Assembly: GCA_963711505.1 (NCBI GenBank)
Contig: CAVQEJ010000003.1
Location: 2,356,001 to 2,420,000 of the forward strand
Source of the DNA: JAGWRA01 sp963711505
GTDB lineage: Bacteria > Acidobacteriota > Vicinamibacteria > Vicinamibacterales > CAVVIG01
DNA length: 64,000 nt
Direction of reading: 5' to 3'
Position 1 is the stretch's first letter. Each line of letters begins with the position of its first letter. Shown piece by piece: positions 52,416 through 59,943 of this stretch. The notes beneath the pieces are model-generated. The model searched no databases. It saw only the letters and a list, made by a program, of their open reading frames with translations, and was not told the DNA's origin. The position numbers and the translations under genes are program-made.

Positions 52416-53647
52416 TGGCAGCGGACGAGGTTACCAAGGAGCCCCGGCGGATCCCGGTCCGGCTGATCGCCGGCATCGTGCTGGTCGTGCTGGCCGGCGT
52501 CGGGCTGTGGGTCTGGCACACGTACGGCCGGGAGTCGACCGACGACGCGCAGATCGACGGCCACATCACGCCGATCGCGGCGCGGGTCGGCGGCACGGTC
52601 GGGGTCGTCGACGTGCACGACAACGAGCCGGTGCACAAGGGCGATCGGCTCGTGCAGATCGACCAGCGCGACTACCAGCTGGCGCTGCAGCAGGCCGAGG
52701 CGGCGCTGGCCGACGCCGAGGCGAACGCGCAGGCGCTGCACGTCGGCGTGCCGATGACGTCGACGACGACGCAGGGCGACGTGAGCACGGCGCGGGCGGC
52801 CGTCGACGCCGCGCGCAGCGCGGTGAACGCGGCCGGGCACGCCGTCGACGCGGCGAAGTCCCGCTACACCGCCGCCCAGGCGAACGCGCGCGCGCGCAAG
52901 GCCGACGCCGTGAAGGCCGAGAAGGATCTCGACCGGCTGGCGGGGCTCATCAAGAAGGACGAGATCTCGCAGCAGCACTACGACGCCGCGGTGGCCGCCG
53001 CGACAGCCGCGCGGGCGGGCCACGACGCCGCCGTCGCGGACGCGGCGGCCGCGAACGCCGCCGTGACGGTGGCCGAGAGCCAGTTGGCGCAGTCGAAGTC
53101 GGCGCTCATCAAGGCGCAGGCGGACTATGCCTCGGCGAAGTCGGGCACGCAGCAGGTCGCCGTCGACCAGGCGCGCGTGAAGGCCGCCGAGGCCCGCGTC
53201 GAGCAGGCGAAGGCCGCCCTCGGCCAGGCGAAGCTGAATCTCGCCTACACGACGATCGTCGCCCCCGCCGACGGCATCGTCAGCAAGAAGTCGATCGAGC
53301 CGGGACAGGTCATCCAGGCCGGCCAGCCGCTGCTGGCCATCGTGCCGCTCGAGGACGTCTGGGTGACGGCGAACTTCAAGGAGACGCAGCTCGACCACAT
53401 GCGGCCGGGACAGCGCGCCACCGTGTCGGTCGACGCGCTCGACGGCCAGACGTTCCAGGGACACGTCGACAGCATCGCCGCGGCCACGGGCGCGCGGTTC
53501 AGCCTGCTGCCGCCCGAGAACGCCACGGGCAACTACGTGAAGGTGGTCCAGCGCGTGCCGGTGAAGATCGTGCTCGAGAAGGGGCAGGATCCGCAGCACC
53601 TGCTGCGCCCGGGCATGTCGGTGGAGCCGACGGTGTATACGAAGTAA
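52415..53647 (+). CDS. emrA: EmrA/HlyD-family membrane-fusion adaptor
   Basis: A 410-residue periplasmic adaptor anchored by one N-terminal helix (LIAGIVLVVLAGVGLWVW). EmrA-type features: ESTDDAQIDGHITPIAARVG, the split lipoyl domain (VDVHDNEPVHKGDRLVQIDQ and IVAPADGIVSKKSIEPGQVI), a very long alanine-rich coiled-coil hairpin between residues ~95 and 260, and VWVTANFKETQLDHMRPGQR. The ATG overlaps the tolC stop (TAATG). No EmrB-type pump follows; the next gene converges, so the transporter is encoded elsewhere. Confidence 0.94.
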   Translation: MAADEVTKEPRRIPVRLIAGIVLVVLAGVGLWVWHTYGRESTDDAQIDGHITPIAARVGGTVGVVDVHDNEPVHKGDRLVQIDQRDYQLALQQAEAALADAEANAQALHVGVPMTSTTTQGDVSTARAAVDAARSAVNAAGHAVDAAKSRYTAAQANARARKADAVKAEKDLDRLAGLIKKDEISQQHYDAAVAAATAARAGHDAAVADAAAANAAVTVAESQLAQSKSALIKAQADYASAKSGTQQVAVDQARVKAAEARVEQAKAALGQAKLNLAYTTIVAPADGIVSKKSIEPGQVIQAGQPLLAIVPLEDVWVTANFKETQLDHMRPGQRATVSVDALDGQTFQGHVDSIAAATGARFSLLPPENATGNYVKVVQRVPVKIVLEKGQDPQHLLRPGMSVEPTVYTK

Positions 53648-53650
53648 GAG

Positions 53651-53750
53651 CGAGCTCCCGTCTCCAGTCTTCGGTCTGCGGTCTCCGGTCCAGTCAGGAC
53701 TGGAGGCTGGAGACTGTCGCAACGCGCAATGGGCAATGACAATGGGTATT
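53651..53750. terminator. Inverted heptad-unit array between convergent genes
   Basis: GTCTCCA-GTCTTCG-GTCTGCG-GTCTCCG-GTCCAGTC units (53660-53695) face GACTGGA-GGCTGGA-GACTG (53698-53716) with only AG between them, giving a hairpin of ~18 bp. A second array of CAATGGG/CAATGAC/CAATGGG units (53726-53747) follows. It lies between the emrA stop and the converging glycosyltransferase stop. Confidence 0.65.
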
Positions 53751-53802
53751 GCTCAGCACTGCACGTCGTGGGTTACACGTCGAAGGGCGGACGCAGCGCC
53801 CC

Positions 53803-54942
53803 TCACCCCTCCACCCGCTCGAACGTTCCATCCTTCTTCACGTAATACCGCCTCCCCCGCCAGCTGATCGTGTTGCCGAAGAAGCCGGCGAGCCAGGCGG
53901 CGAAGCTCGCGAGCGTCCTGCAGCGGCACGAGATACCAGCGGCCGCCGGACGAGCGGATCGTGCAGGACGTCGATGGCGGTCACCCACGCCGCCGCGGCG
54001 CGCAGGACGAGAGTGAGGGCCAGCACCGGCCACCAGGCAGGCCGCACGATCGTCAGCAGCACAGCCGGCGGCAGCGGATTCGTGAAGACCTGGCCGACGT
54101 AGCCCCACGGGCGCGACCGGCGCGTGCTCCGATTCCACCGGAGCCGATGGCGCACGTTCGCGGCCAGCCCCTGGCTGCCGATCCGGTGCTCGATCACGTA
54201 CGACGAGAGGATCACGCCGTAGCCGGCCTGCGCCGCGAACTGCCCCATCACGAAGTCCTCGGCGAGGTACCGGCTCAGCCGATCGAACCCGCCGATGCGC
54301 GTCAGCACCTCGCGGCGCGCGGCAATGGTCGGCCCGAGCGCGAACTTCATCCCGTCGAGCATCCGCGCCACCAGTATTCCCGACAGGAACTCGGTGTTCA
54401 GCCCGACGGCCTCGAGCGTCGACCAGACGCTGCGGCCGGGGACCGCACGGTAGGGACAGGTGGCCAGGCCGAGCTGCGGGTCGGCGAACTCGGCGGCGAG
54501 GGTCTTCAGCAGATCCGGCGTCACCCGCACGTCGCTGTCGGTCATCACCAGCAGGTCGTGACGCGCCGCGGCGAGCATCCGGTCGAGACTGAACACCTTC
54601 GCGTTGGGATAGGGCGGCTCTCCGGTCACGAGGACCTGCACCGGCACGTGCGGATGACGCTCGCGCAGGCGCTCGACGATGGCAAGGGCCGGGTCGGCGG
54701 CCTCCCGCGCGGCGAACAGGAGCTCGAAATCGGGATAGTCCTGGAGGAAGTGGCTCTCGAGGTTCTCTTCGAGCCCCTCGTCCACGCCGTGCAGCGGCTT
54801 GAGGACGCTGATGGGAGGACGTGGCGCCTGCCGCCGGCGGGCGGACGCGCAGGTAGCGGCGCGCCGCGACGATGGTCAGTCCGCAGTAGACGAGGGCGCC
54901 CGCGGTCAGGGCGGAGAAGACGACGAGCGCGATGATCGTCAC
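53803..54942 (-). CDS. hpnI: HpnI-like membrane glycosyltransferase, copy 1 (two apparent frameshifts)
   Basis: A GT21-type glycosyltransferase of the HpnI/ceramide-glucosyltransferase kind, about 379 residues after joining frames. N-terminal anchor ALVVFSALTAGALVYCGLTI; then, after a shift near 54820, SVLKPLHGVDEGLEENLESH-type start and DYPDFELLFAAREAADPALA. Catalytic D/DxD region LVMTDSDVRVTPDLLK, acceptor loop YLAEDFVMGQFAAQAGYGVI and RHRLRWNRSTRR (RxxRW). After a shift near 53935, FAAWLAGFFGNTISWRGRRY ends the protein. In hopanoid producers HpnI adds N-acetylglucosamine to bacteriohopanetetrol. It is divergent from the outer-membrane protein gene. Confidence 0.85.
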   Translation of the reverse strand: MTIIALVVFSALTAGALVYCGLTIVAARRYLRVRPPAAGATSSHQRPQAAARRGRGARREPREPLPPGLSRFRAPVRRAGGRRPGPCHRRAPARASSARAGAGPRDRRAALSQREGVQSRPDARRGASRPAGDDRQRRAGDAGSAEDPRRRVRRPAARPGHLSLPCGPRPQRLVDARGRRAEHRVPVGNTGGADARRDEVRARADHCRAPRGADAHRRVRSAEPVPRRGLRDGAVRGAGRLRRDPLVVRDRAPDRQPGAGRERAPSAPVESEHAPVAPVGLRRPGLHESAAAGCAADDRAACLVAGAGPHSRPARRGGVGDRHRRPARSARPAAAGISCRCRTLASFAAWLAGFFGNTISWRGRRYYVKKDGTFERVEG

Positions 54943-54976
54943 CGCCCCCTCCGCCGCCGACCCGACCGCGCCGGCT

Positions 54977-55005
54977 TTGACGGTCGGCGGGGTGCATGGT
55001 AGGCT
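54977..55005 (+). promoter_or_regulatory. Promoter of the beta-barrel protein gene
   Basis: TTGACG (54977-54982), 17-nt spacer, TAGGCT (55000-55005); transcription would begin near 55012, about 20 nt before ATG 55032. Confidence 0.55.
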
Positions 55006-55031
55006 GCATCGATTTTCACGATCCTGACGGG

Positions 55032-55853
55032 ATGACCGTACATCCGATGACCACGCACATGTCCCCCAGAAGCTTCCGGAACCTTCTGCGCGTGCTCGCG
55101 CTCCTCGTCATCGCCATCGTCGCGCTGCCGGCGATCGCCGCCGCGCAGACCGACGAGATTCAGGTCTACGACGGCGGGCTGGCGACCCCCGGCACGCTGA
55201 ACCTCACGCTGCACGACAACTTCACGCCGAACGGGGCGAAGGCGCCGGCCTTCCCCGACGCGGTCGTGTCGAACGATTCGTTCAACGGCGTGGCCGAGTG
55301 GGCCTACGGCGTGACGAAGTGGTTCGAGGCGGGGCTCTACATGCCGCTCTACAGCGTCTCGTCGAACCACGGCGAGACGTTCAACGGCTTCAAGCTGCGC
55401 GCCCTGTTCGCGGTGCCGCACGCCGACGACCGCCGCTTCTTCTACGGCGCGAACTTCGAGTTCAGCATCAACAACCACGACTGGGACCCGAGACGCTACT
55501 CCTCGGAGGTCCGCCCCATCATCGGCTGGCACCTCCATCCGGTCGACATCATCATCAATCCGATCCTCGACACCGAGTACGACGGCCTGAAGAACCTCGA
55601 CTTCGCGCCGTCGATGCGCGTCGCCTACAACGTGAACCCGGCCTGGGCGCTGGCCGTCGAGGAGTACGCCGACTTCGGGCCGCTGCACCAGTTCCATGCC
55701 GTCTCCGACCAGTCGCATCAGCTCTACGCGGTCGTGGACCACAGCAGCCGGCTCGTCGACGTCGAGGCCGGTCTCGGCTTCGGCCTCACGAACGGGTCGG
55801 ACGGCGTGACGCTGAAGCTGATCCTCTCGCGCGATCTCACCCGGCTGAGATGA
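55032..55853 (+). CDS. Exported beta-strand-rich protein, probable outer-membrane barrel
   Basis: A 273-residue exported protein. MTVHPMTTHMSPRSFRNLLR is followed by a hydrophobic core and the cleavage site AIAAAQ. The mature part is a series of aromatic-rich amphipathic strands (GVAEWAYGVTKWFEAGLYMP; RRFFYGANFEFSINNHDWDP; DVEAGLGFGLTNGSDGVTLK), with ILSRDLTRLR at the end. This is the pattern of small outer-membrane porin-like or transporter proteins. Function unknown. ATG 55032 is preferred because the promoter lies just upstream; ATG 55047 is possible. It is encoded inside the lipid-glycosylation locus but on the other strand. Confidence 0.75.
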   Translation: MTVHPMTTHMSPRSFRNLLRVLALLVIAIVALPAIAAAQTDEIQVYDGGLATPGTLNLTLHDNFTPNGAKAPAFPDAVVSNDSFNGVAEWAYGVTKWFEAGLYMPLYSVSSNHGETFNGFKLRALFAVPHADDRRFFYGANFEFSINNHDWDPRRYSSEVRPIIGWHLHPVDIIINPILDTEYDGLKNLDFAPSMRVAYNVNPAWALAVEEYADFGPLHQFHAVSDQSHQLYAVVDHSSRLVDVEAGLGFGLTNGSDGVTLKLILSRDLTRLR

Positions 55854-55854
55854 A

Positions 55855-55946
55855 CCGGGGCTCCGCCCCGGACCCCGGCTCACTTCGTTACGCTCGCGAT
55901 CCGGCTCGCTCCACTGCGCTCGCGCGCGGGCCCGCCGTGCGGGCCG
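55855..55946. repeat. Terminator-like hairpin and shared palindromic motif
   Basis: CCGGGG-CTCCG-CCCCGG (55855-55871) forms a hairpin right after the barrel gene stop. GCGGGCCCGCCGTGCGGGCC (55926-55945) is the inverted copy of the motif at 29450 and 41023. Short unit repeats (CTCGCTCCACTGCGCTCGCG) lie between. Confidence 0.55.
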
Positions 55947-55977
55947 TTGCGCAACTGCGCGCGGCGCGCGGCCGCAC

Positions 55978-57855
55978 CTACTTCGGCCGCGACACGGCCG
56001 ACGCCGACGGCTGCTCGGCCAGGCTCGGCTGCCCCGCCAGCAGCGGGTGGTTCATGAAGACCGTCTTCCCGCCACTGTTGGCGAGCACCCAGGTCGACTG
56101 CGCCGGCAGCCGCTGGCGCGCCGCCTGCTGCTTGCTCTCCGGCACCACGAGAAAGACCCGGTTCGGCCGCTTCCAGACGGACGGGAACGTCTGGTCGTCG
56201 AAGAAGATCTTCGGCGCGTCCGGATAGTGCGATCCGTAGGCCAGGCCGTTGTACCTGTCCGTTGTAGACGAGCGCCTGCCGGTCGAGATAGAAGCCGACG
56301 CTGCAGGCCCCCTCGAACTCCCCGTACACCGCCAGCTGGTCGCCGGGCTGCCACACGCGGCCGATCGCCCGCGCCAGCGGCACCGACGACATCTGCGGCT
56401 CGAACGCCGCGAAGGCGACGTTCGCCGCATAGCAGAACCCGACCATGGTGATCGCCACGGCGAGGTTCGCCTGCCATCCCGATCCGCGGCGGCGCAGCCA
56501 CCAGGCGGCACCGAAGCCGACGACGAACAGGATGGCGGCCGCGGCCGCCGGACCGCGGAGCACGCCGAACGTGTCGGGGGTGAGATCGAAGAAGGTGGCC
56601 ATCGCCACGCGGTAGAAGCCGGTCGGGTGGCGCGTGAGCAGCGCCGAGATGTCGGCGTTCGACGAGATGCCGCGCGAGATCCAGAGCATCGTCCCGAGCA
56701 GCGCGGCGATGAGCGCCCCGACGAGGGCGAGCGCCCCCTGCAGCCGCGGCAGCCAGCGGCTGCGCTCGGCCTCGGCGCGCGACAGGCCGATGCCGATGAG
56801 CAGCGCCACGGCCGGCCAGGCGCTGAAGGCGTAGTACCTCCATCCGCGACCCGGTGATCACCGAGAAGAACAGGAAGATGAAGGCGGCCCAGAGGAAGAC
56901 GAACAGCTTCGCCGTGTCGGTGTCGCTCAGCCGCGAACGCCACTGCCGCGGCGGCGGGCAGCCGCGCAGCGCGAGCGGCACGAACACCACCCAGGGGAAG
57001 AACCAGGCGATGTGCTCGCCCCACCAGAGCGCCAGCGGCACGGCGGTGTAGTCGTGCGGGATGCGCCGGCCGAGCGCCCGCAGGATCTGCTCGTTGACGA
57101 AGTAGAACCAGTAGAAGCCGGGCGTCTCGTCCGGCGATGAGATGCCACGGCAGCGCGATGATGAGGAAGACGGCCGCGCCCGCGATCCACGGGATCTGCC
57201 GGAACCGGTCGTGGTTCGCGTGGCTGCGCCGCCAGCCGCCGACGAGCAGCAGGAAGACGAACGCGATGCCGAACGGGAAGGCGACGCCGATGGCGGCGCG
57301 CGTGATGATGGCCAGCCCCGTCAGCGCCGCGAAGCCCAGGTAGCCCGCGCGCGGCGACAGGCTGCCCGTCCACGCGCGCAGGAACAGGTAGAACCCGATC
57401 GTGAACTCGAGCGAATACAGCGCCTCGGGAATCATGATCCGGGTGAACAGGAACACCCCGAAGCTGCTGCCGATGACGAGCCCGGCGTAGAAGCCGGCGC
57501 GTTCGTCGAAGAACCGGCGGCCGAACTGGTACAGCATCAGCATCAGGCCGATGACCGCCAGCGCGAGCGGCAGCCGCGTGGCGAAGGCGTTCTGCCCGAA
57601 CAGCATGTAGCTGGCCGCCACGAGCCAGTAGTGCAGCGGCGGCTTCTCGAGCCAGCGGATGCCATTGATGTGCAGCACCCCCCAGTCGTGGCTCTGCACC
57701 ATCGCCACCGATGCCAGCGCGTGGCAGCTGTCGGCATCGTCGAGCAGCGGCGGGCGCGGCGCGTTGACGATGTAGATGCCGACGCCGACGGCGAGCAGGA
57801 GGAGAATGGCCAGCCGGCGGCGCGGCGCCGGCAGCATGCGGGACTCGGTCGTCAT
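55978..57855 (-). CDS. ArnT-like GT39 glycosyltransferase (three apparent frameshifts)
   Basis: A multi-helix inner-membrane enzyme of the ArnT/PMT family (about 625 residues after correction) that uses polyprenyl-phosphate sugars to glycosylate lipids or proteins. MTTESRMLPAPRRRLAILLL is followed by the first-loop signature PPLLDDADSCHALASVAMVQ and GIRWLEKPPLHYWLVAASYM (KPP motif). Further helices include VIGLMLMLYQFGRRFFDERA and LPWHLIAGRD, continuing FYWFYFVNEQILRALGRRIP after a shift near 57140. Other shifts lie near 56840 and 56265. The end is TWVLANSGGKTVFMNHPLLA. The start shares ATGA with the upstream glycosyltransferase stop. Confidence 0.87.
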   Translation of the reverse strand: MTTESRMLPAPRRRLAILLLLAVGVGIYIVNAPRPPLLDDADSCHALASVAMVQSHDWGVLHINGIRWLEKPPLHYWLVAASYMLFGQNAFATRLPLALAVIGLMLMLYQFGRRFFDERAGFYAGLVIGSSFGVFLFTRIMIPEALYSLEFTIGFYLFLRAWTGSLSPRAGYLGFAALTGLAIITRAAIGVAFPFGIAFVFLLLVGGWRRSHANHDRFRQIPWIAGAAVFLIIALPWHLIAGRDARLLLVLLRQRADPAGARPAHPARLHRRAAGALVGRAHRLVLPLGGVRAARAARLPAAAAVAFAAERHRHGEAVRLPLGRLHLPVLLGDHRVADGGTTPSAPGRPWRCSSASACRAPRPSAAAGCRGCRGRSPSSGRSSPRCSGRCSGSRAASRRTPTSRRCSRATRPASTAWRWPPSSISPPTRSACSAVRRPRPPSCSSSASVPPGGCAAADRDGRRTSPWRSPWSGSAMRRTSPSRRSSRRCRRCRWRGRSAACGSPATSWRCTGSSRGPAASASISTGRRSSTTDRYNGLAYGSHYPDAPKIFFDDQTFPSVWKRPNRVFLVVPESKQQAARQRLPAQSTWVLANSGGKTVFMNHPLLAGQPSLAEQPSASAVSRPK

Positions 57856-59015
57856 TTGGAACGGCCCCCGGTCGATGACGAGACCGGCACCAGGCGGCCT
57901 CGACGGAGATAGAACGTGCGCCCGCGCCAGTCGACACGGTTGCGGAACAGACTCAGCGCCCAGATGCCGGCCGCCAGCGCGTCGTGCACCGGCAGCAGCC
58001 ACCAGCGGGCGAGCAGATCGCGATCCCCGAGCAGGCCCACGCCGACGCGCCACGCGACGGCGAGCCGCAGCACGAGGTAGGCCCCCAGATACGCGCCGGC
58101 CACGGCCGCCGACGGCGCGACACAGGCCGCCGCGACGGCCCACGGCAGCCCCTGCGTGACGACGAACCCCCAGTGCCCACCGGGGCGGCTGTGCCGCCGC
58201 GTCACCGCCCAGCGCAGCGCATGGGTCACGAACGCGCCGGTGGTGTCGACACACTCCGACTGCACGACGAGGTCGGCCAGCTCGACGCGATGACCGCGCG
58301 CGGCGATCCGGCGGCCGAGCTCGAAGTCCTCCGCGCAGTAGTCGACCAGCGCCTCGAACCCCCCGATCTCCGCCAGCCGCGCGCGCGGCACCGCCATGGT
58401 GGCGCCGAGCGCGAACGCGATCCCCTCGACCTGCCGCGCCACCAGCACGCTGGGTGCGAAGTCGGTCTCGATGGCGAGCGACTCGAGCGCCGCACCGAGG
58501 CTGCCGTCCCGCACCCCCGTGTACAGGCAGGTGACGAGGCCGACGCCGGGATCACCGAACGGCGCGACGACGGCGCGCAGGTACCCGGGGCCGACCCGGA
58601 TGTCGCTGTCGTTGACGACCAGCAGATCGTGCCGGGCCTCGCGCACCAGCCGGCACAGCTTGTTGACCTTGCTGCTGGCGCCCAGCGCCGGCGCCCCGAC
58701 GAGCAGCCGGATCTCCCGCTCCGGGAAGTCGGCGATGAGGCGCCGGACGATCGGGATGACGGGATCGCGGTCGTCCTCGACGGCGAACAGTATTTCGTAC
58801 TCGGGATACGCCTGGCGGCAGAAGGTGGCGAAGTTGGCGTAGGAATCGCGGTCGAGGCCGCGGACCGGCTTGAGGACGCTGACCGGCGGCGGCGGCCGGT
58901 CGGGCCAGCCGCGGGGCCGGTGGGCGTAGCGGCCCGCGCTGACCAGGGCGGTCAGGTAGTACGCGAGCGGCAGCACCGCGCCCGTCAGCACGATCCACCG
59001 GAGGGTGGTCAGCAT
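57852..59015 (-). CDS. HpnI-like membrane glycosyltransferase, copy 2
   Basis: A 387-residue intact GT21-type enzyme. N-terminal helix MLTTLRWIVLTGAVLPLAYY; catalytic part from VSVLKPVRGLDRDSYANF, AYPEYEILFAVEDDRDPVIP, KVNKLCRLVREARHDLLVVN, DSD at 136-138, DYCAEDFELGRRIAARGHRV and HALRWAVTRRHSRP; then two or three helices and the end FRNRVDWRGRTFYLRRGRLV. That last motif also ends copy 1 (ISWRGRRYYVKKDG), so the two are paralogues with different acceptors or donors. It is coupled to the ArnT-like gene by ATGA. Confidence 0.9.
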   Translation of the reverse strand: MLTTLRWIVLTGAVLPLAYYLTALVSAGRYAHRPRGWPDRPPPPVSVLKPVRGLDRDSYANFATFCRQAYPEYEILFAVEDDRDPVIPIVRRLIADFPEREIRLLVGAPALGASSKVNKLCRLVREARHDLLVVNDSDIRVGPGYLRAVVAPFGDPGVGLVTCLYTGVRDGSLGAALESLAIETDFAPSVLVARQVEGIAFALGATMAVPRARLAEIGGFEALVDYCAEDFELGRRIAARGHRVELADLVVQSECVDTTGAFVTHALRWAVTRRHSRPGGHWGFVVTQGLPWAVAAACVAPSAAVAGAYLGAYLVLRLAVAWRVGVGLLGDRDLLARWWLLPVHDALAAGIWALSLFRNRVDWRGRTFYLRRGRLVPVSSSTGGRSK

Positions 59016-59020
59016 GATGT

Positions 59021-59110
59021 CGGTCTACGGTCTACGGTCTTCAGTCTACGGTCCTGGCTGGACCGAGCACTCAAGACTCGACGCTCAGAACTCAGGACTC
59101 AGAACTGACA
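59021..59110. repeat. Inverted heptad-unit array in the lipid-glycosylation operon
   Basis: GGTCTAC-GGTCTAC-GGTCTTC-AGTCTAC-GGTCC units (59022-59054) face a degenerate right arm of ACTCAAG/ACTCGACG/CTCAGA units (59070-59108). It separates the SMR-like pair from the glycosyltransferase on the same strand. Confidence 0.65.
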
Positions 59111-59121
59111 GCGAAGTTCCG

Positions 59122-59496
59122 CTACCCCATCCAGACGAGCGCCACGCCGGCGCAGACCAGCAGAACGCCCATCCAGCGCACGCGACTCACGTCCTCACCC
59201 AGGAGCACGCGCGCACCGACGGCGCCGACGGCGTAGCTCAGCGCGGTGGCCGGCACGACGAAGCTGACGTCGGCCCACGACAGGACGACCAGCAGGGCGA
59301 AGAAGGCGCCCGCCATCAGGGCGATGCCGACCCAGATCCAGGGCTGCAGCGCGGCCCGCCCGATCGTCACCAGCAGCGCGCGCGGCCGGAAGTCCCGGAC
59401 CTCCCCGATCCGCTTCATCGCGTGGCTGACGGCGATCTCGCCGCCGGTGCCGGCCAGCACGATCACCAGGATCCCGATCGTGGTGCGCAGCGTCAT
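59122..59496 (-). CDS. Half-size EamA/SMR-like membrane protein, second of a pair
   Basis: A 124-residue four-helix protein (TTIGILVIVLAGTGGEIAVS; WIWVGIALMAGAFFALLVVL; SWADVSFVVPATALSYAVGA; WMGVLLVCAGVALVWMG). It overlaps the upstream four-helix gene by 4 nt. Two such half-size proteins together make the EamA fold, as in ArnE/ArnF, which flips undecaprenyl-phosphate-aminoarabinose. The ArnT-like gene in the same operon supports a lipid-linked sugar flippase. A drug-efflux SMR pair is the alternative. Confidence 0.83.
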   Translation of the reverse strand: MTLRTTIGILVIVLAGTGGEIAVSHAMKRIGEVRDFRPRALLVTIGRAALQPWIWVGIALMAGAFFALLVVLSWADVSFVVPATALSYAVGAVGARVLLGEDVSRVRWMGVLLVCAGVALVWMG

Positions 59497-59915
59497 GGCA
59501 GGCCGGTGGTCCTCGGGGGCGTCCGGCTGATCAGCAGGACGCCGACGCAGATGAGGCCGATGCCGGTCCAGCGGACGTCGGTGACCTGCTCGCCGAGCAG
59601 CGCCCAGCCCAGAAAGGGGACGACGGCATAGCCGATTGCGGAGACCGGCGTGACGAAGCTGTAGTCGGCCCAGGACAGCAGGACGAGGTAGCAGACGAAG
59701 AACGCGAGCAGGCTGCCGACGCCGAGCCAGATGGACGGCGTGGTGAAGGTCTTCACGAACACGCCGGCGAGCGCCTGGATCGACCAGGCATCGACCGCGC
59801 CGACGTGCTTCATGCCGATGCTCAGCAGGATGTTGCCAACCGAGCTGAGCGCCACGACGAGGACGAGCAGGACAACGGTCTTCGTGTCCACCGATGCAGA
59901 CGAGGACGAGGCCAT
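59493..59915 (-). CDS. Half-size EamA/SMR-like membrane protein, first of a pair
   Basis: A 140-residue four-helix protein: VVLLVLVVALSSVGNILLSI with GMKHVGAVDAW, then WLGVGSLLAFFVCYLVLLSW, ADYSFVTPVSAIGYAVVPFL, GWALLGEQVTDVRWTGIGLI. The SWADYSFVxP block is shared with its partner (SWADVSFVVP), so the two arose by duplication and probably form a heterodimer. It starts 28 nt after the HpnJ-like gene stop and overlaps its partner by 4 nt. Confidence 0.83.
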   Translation of the reverse strand: MASSSSASVDTKTVVLLVLVVALSSVGNILLSIGMKHVGAVDAWSIQALAGVFVKTFTTPSIWLGVGSLLAFFVCYLVLLSWADYSFVTPVSAIGYAVVPFLGWALLGEQVTDVRWTGIGLICVGVLLISRTPPRTTGLP

Positions 59916-59943
59916 GGATGCAGCCGCCGGGGACGGGCCGGGC

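Noticed and set aside
50324..53647. Single giant protein of over 1100 residues covering the efflux operon
   Set aside because: It joins pieces of the TetR, TolC and EmrA genes that happen to share a frame after indels. Start/stop overlaps and signal peptides show three separate genes.
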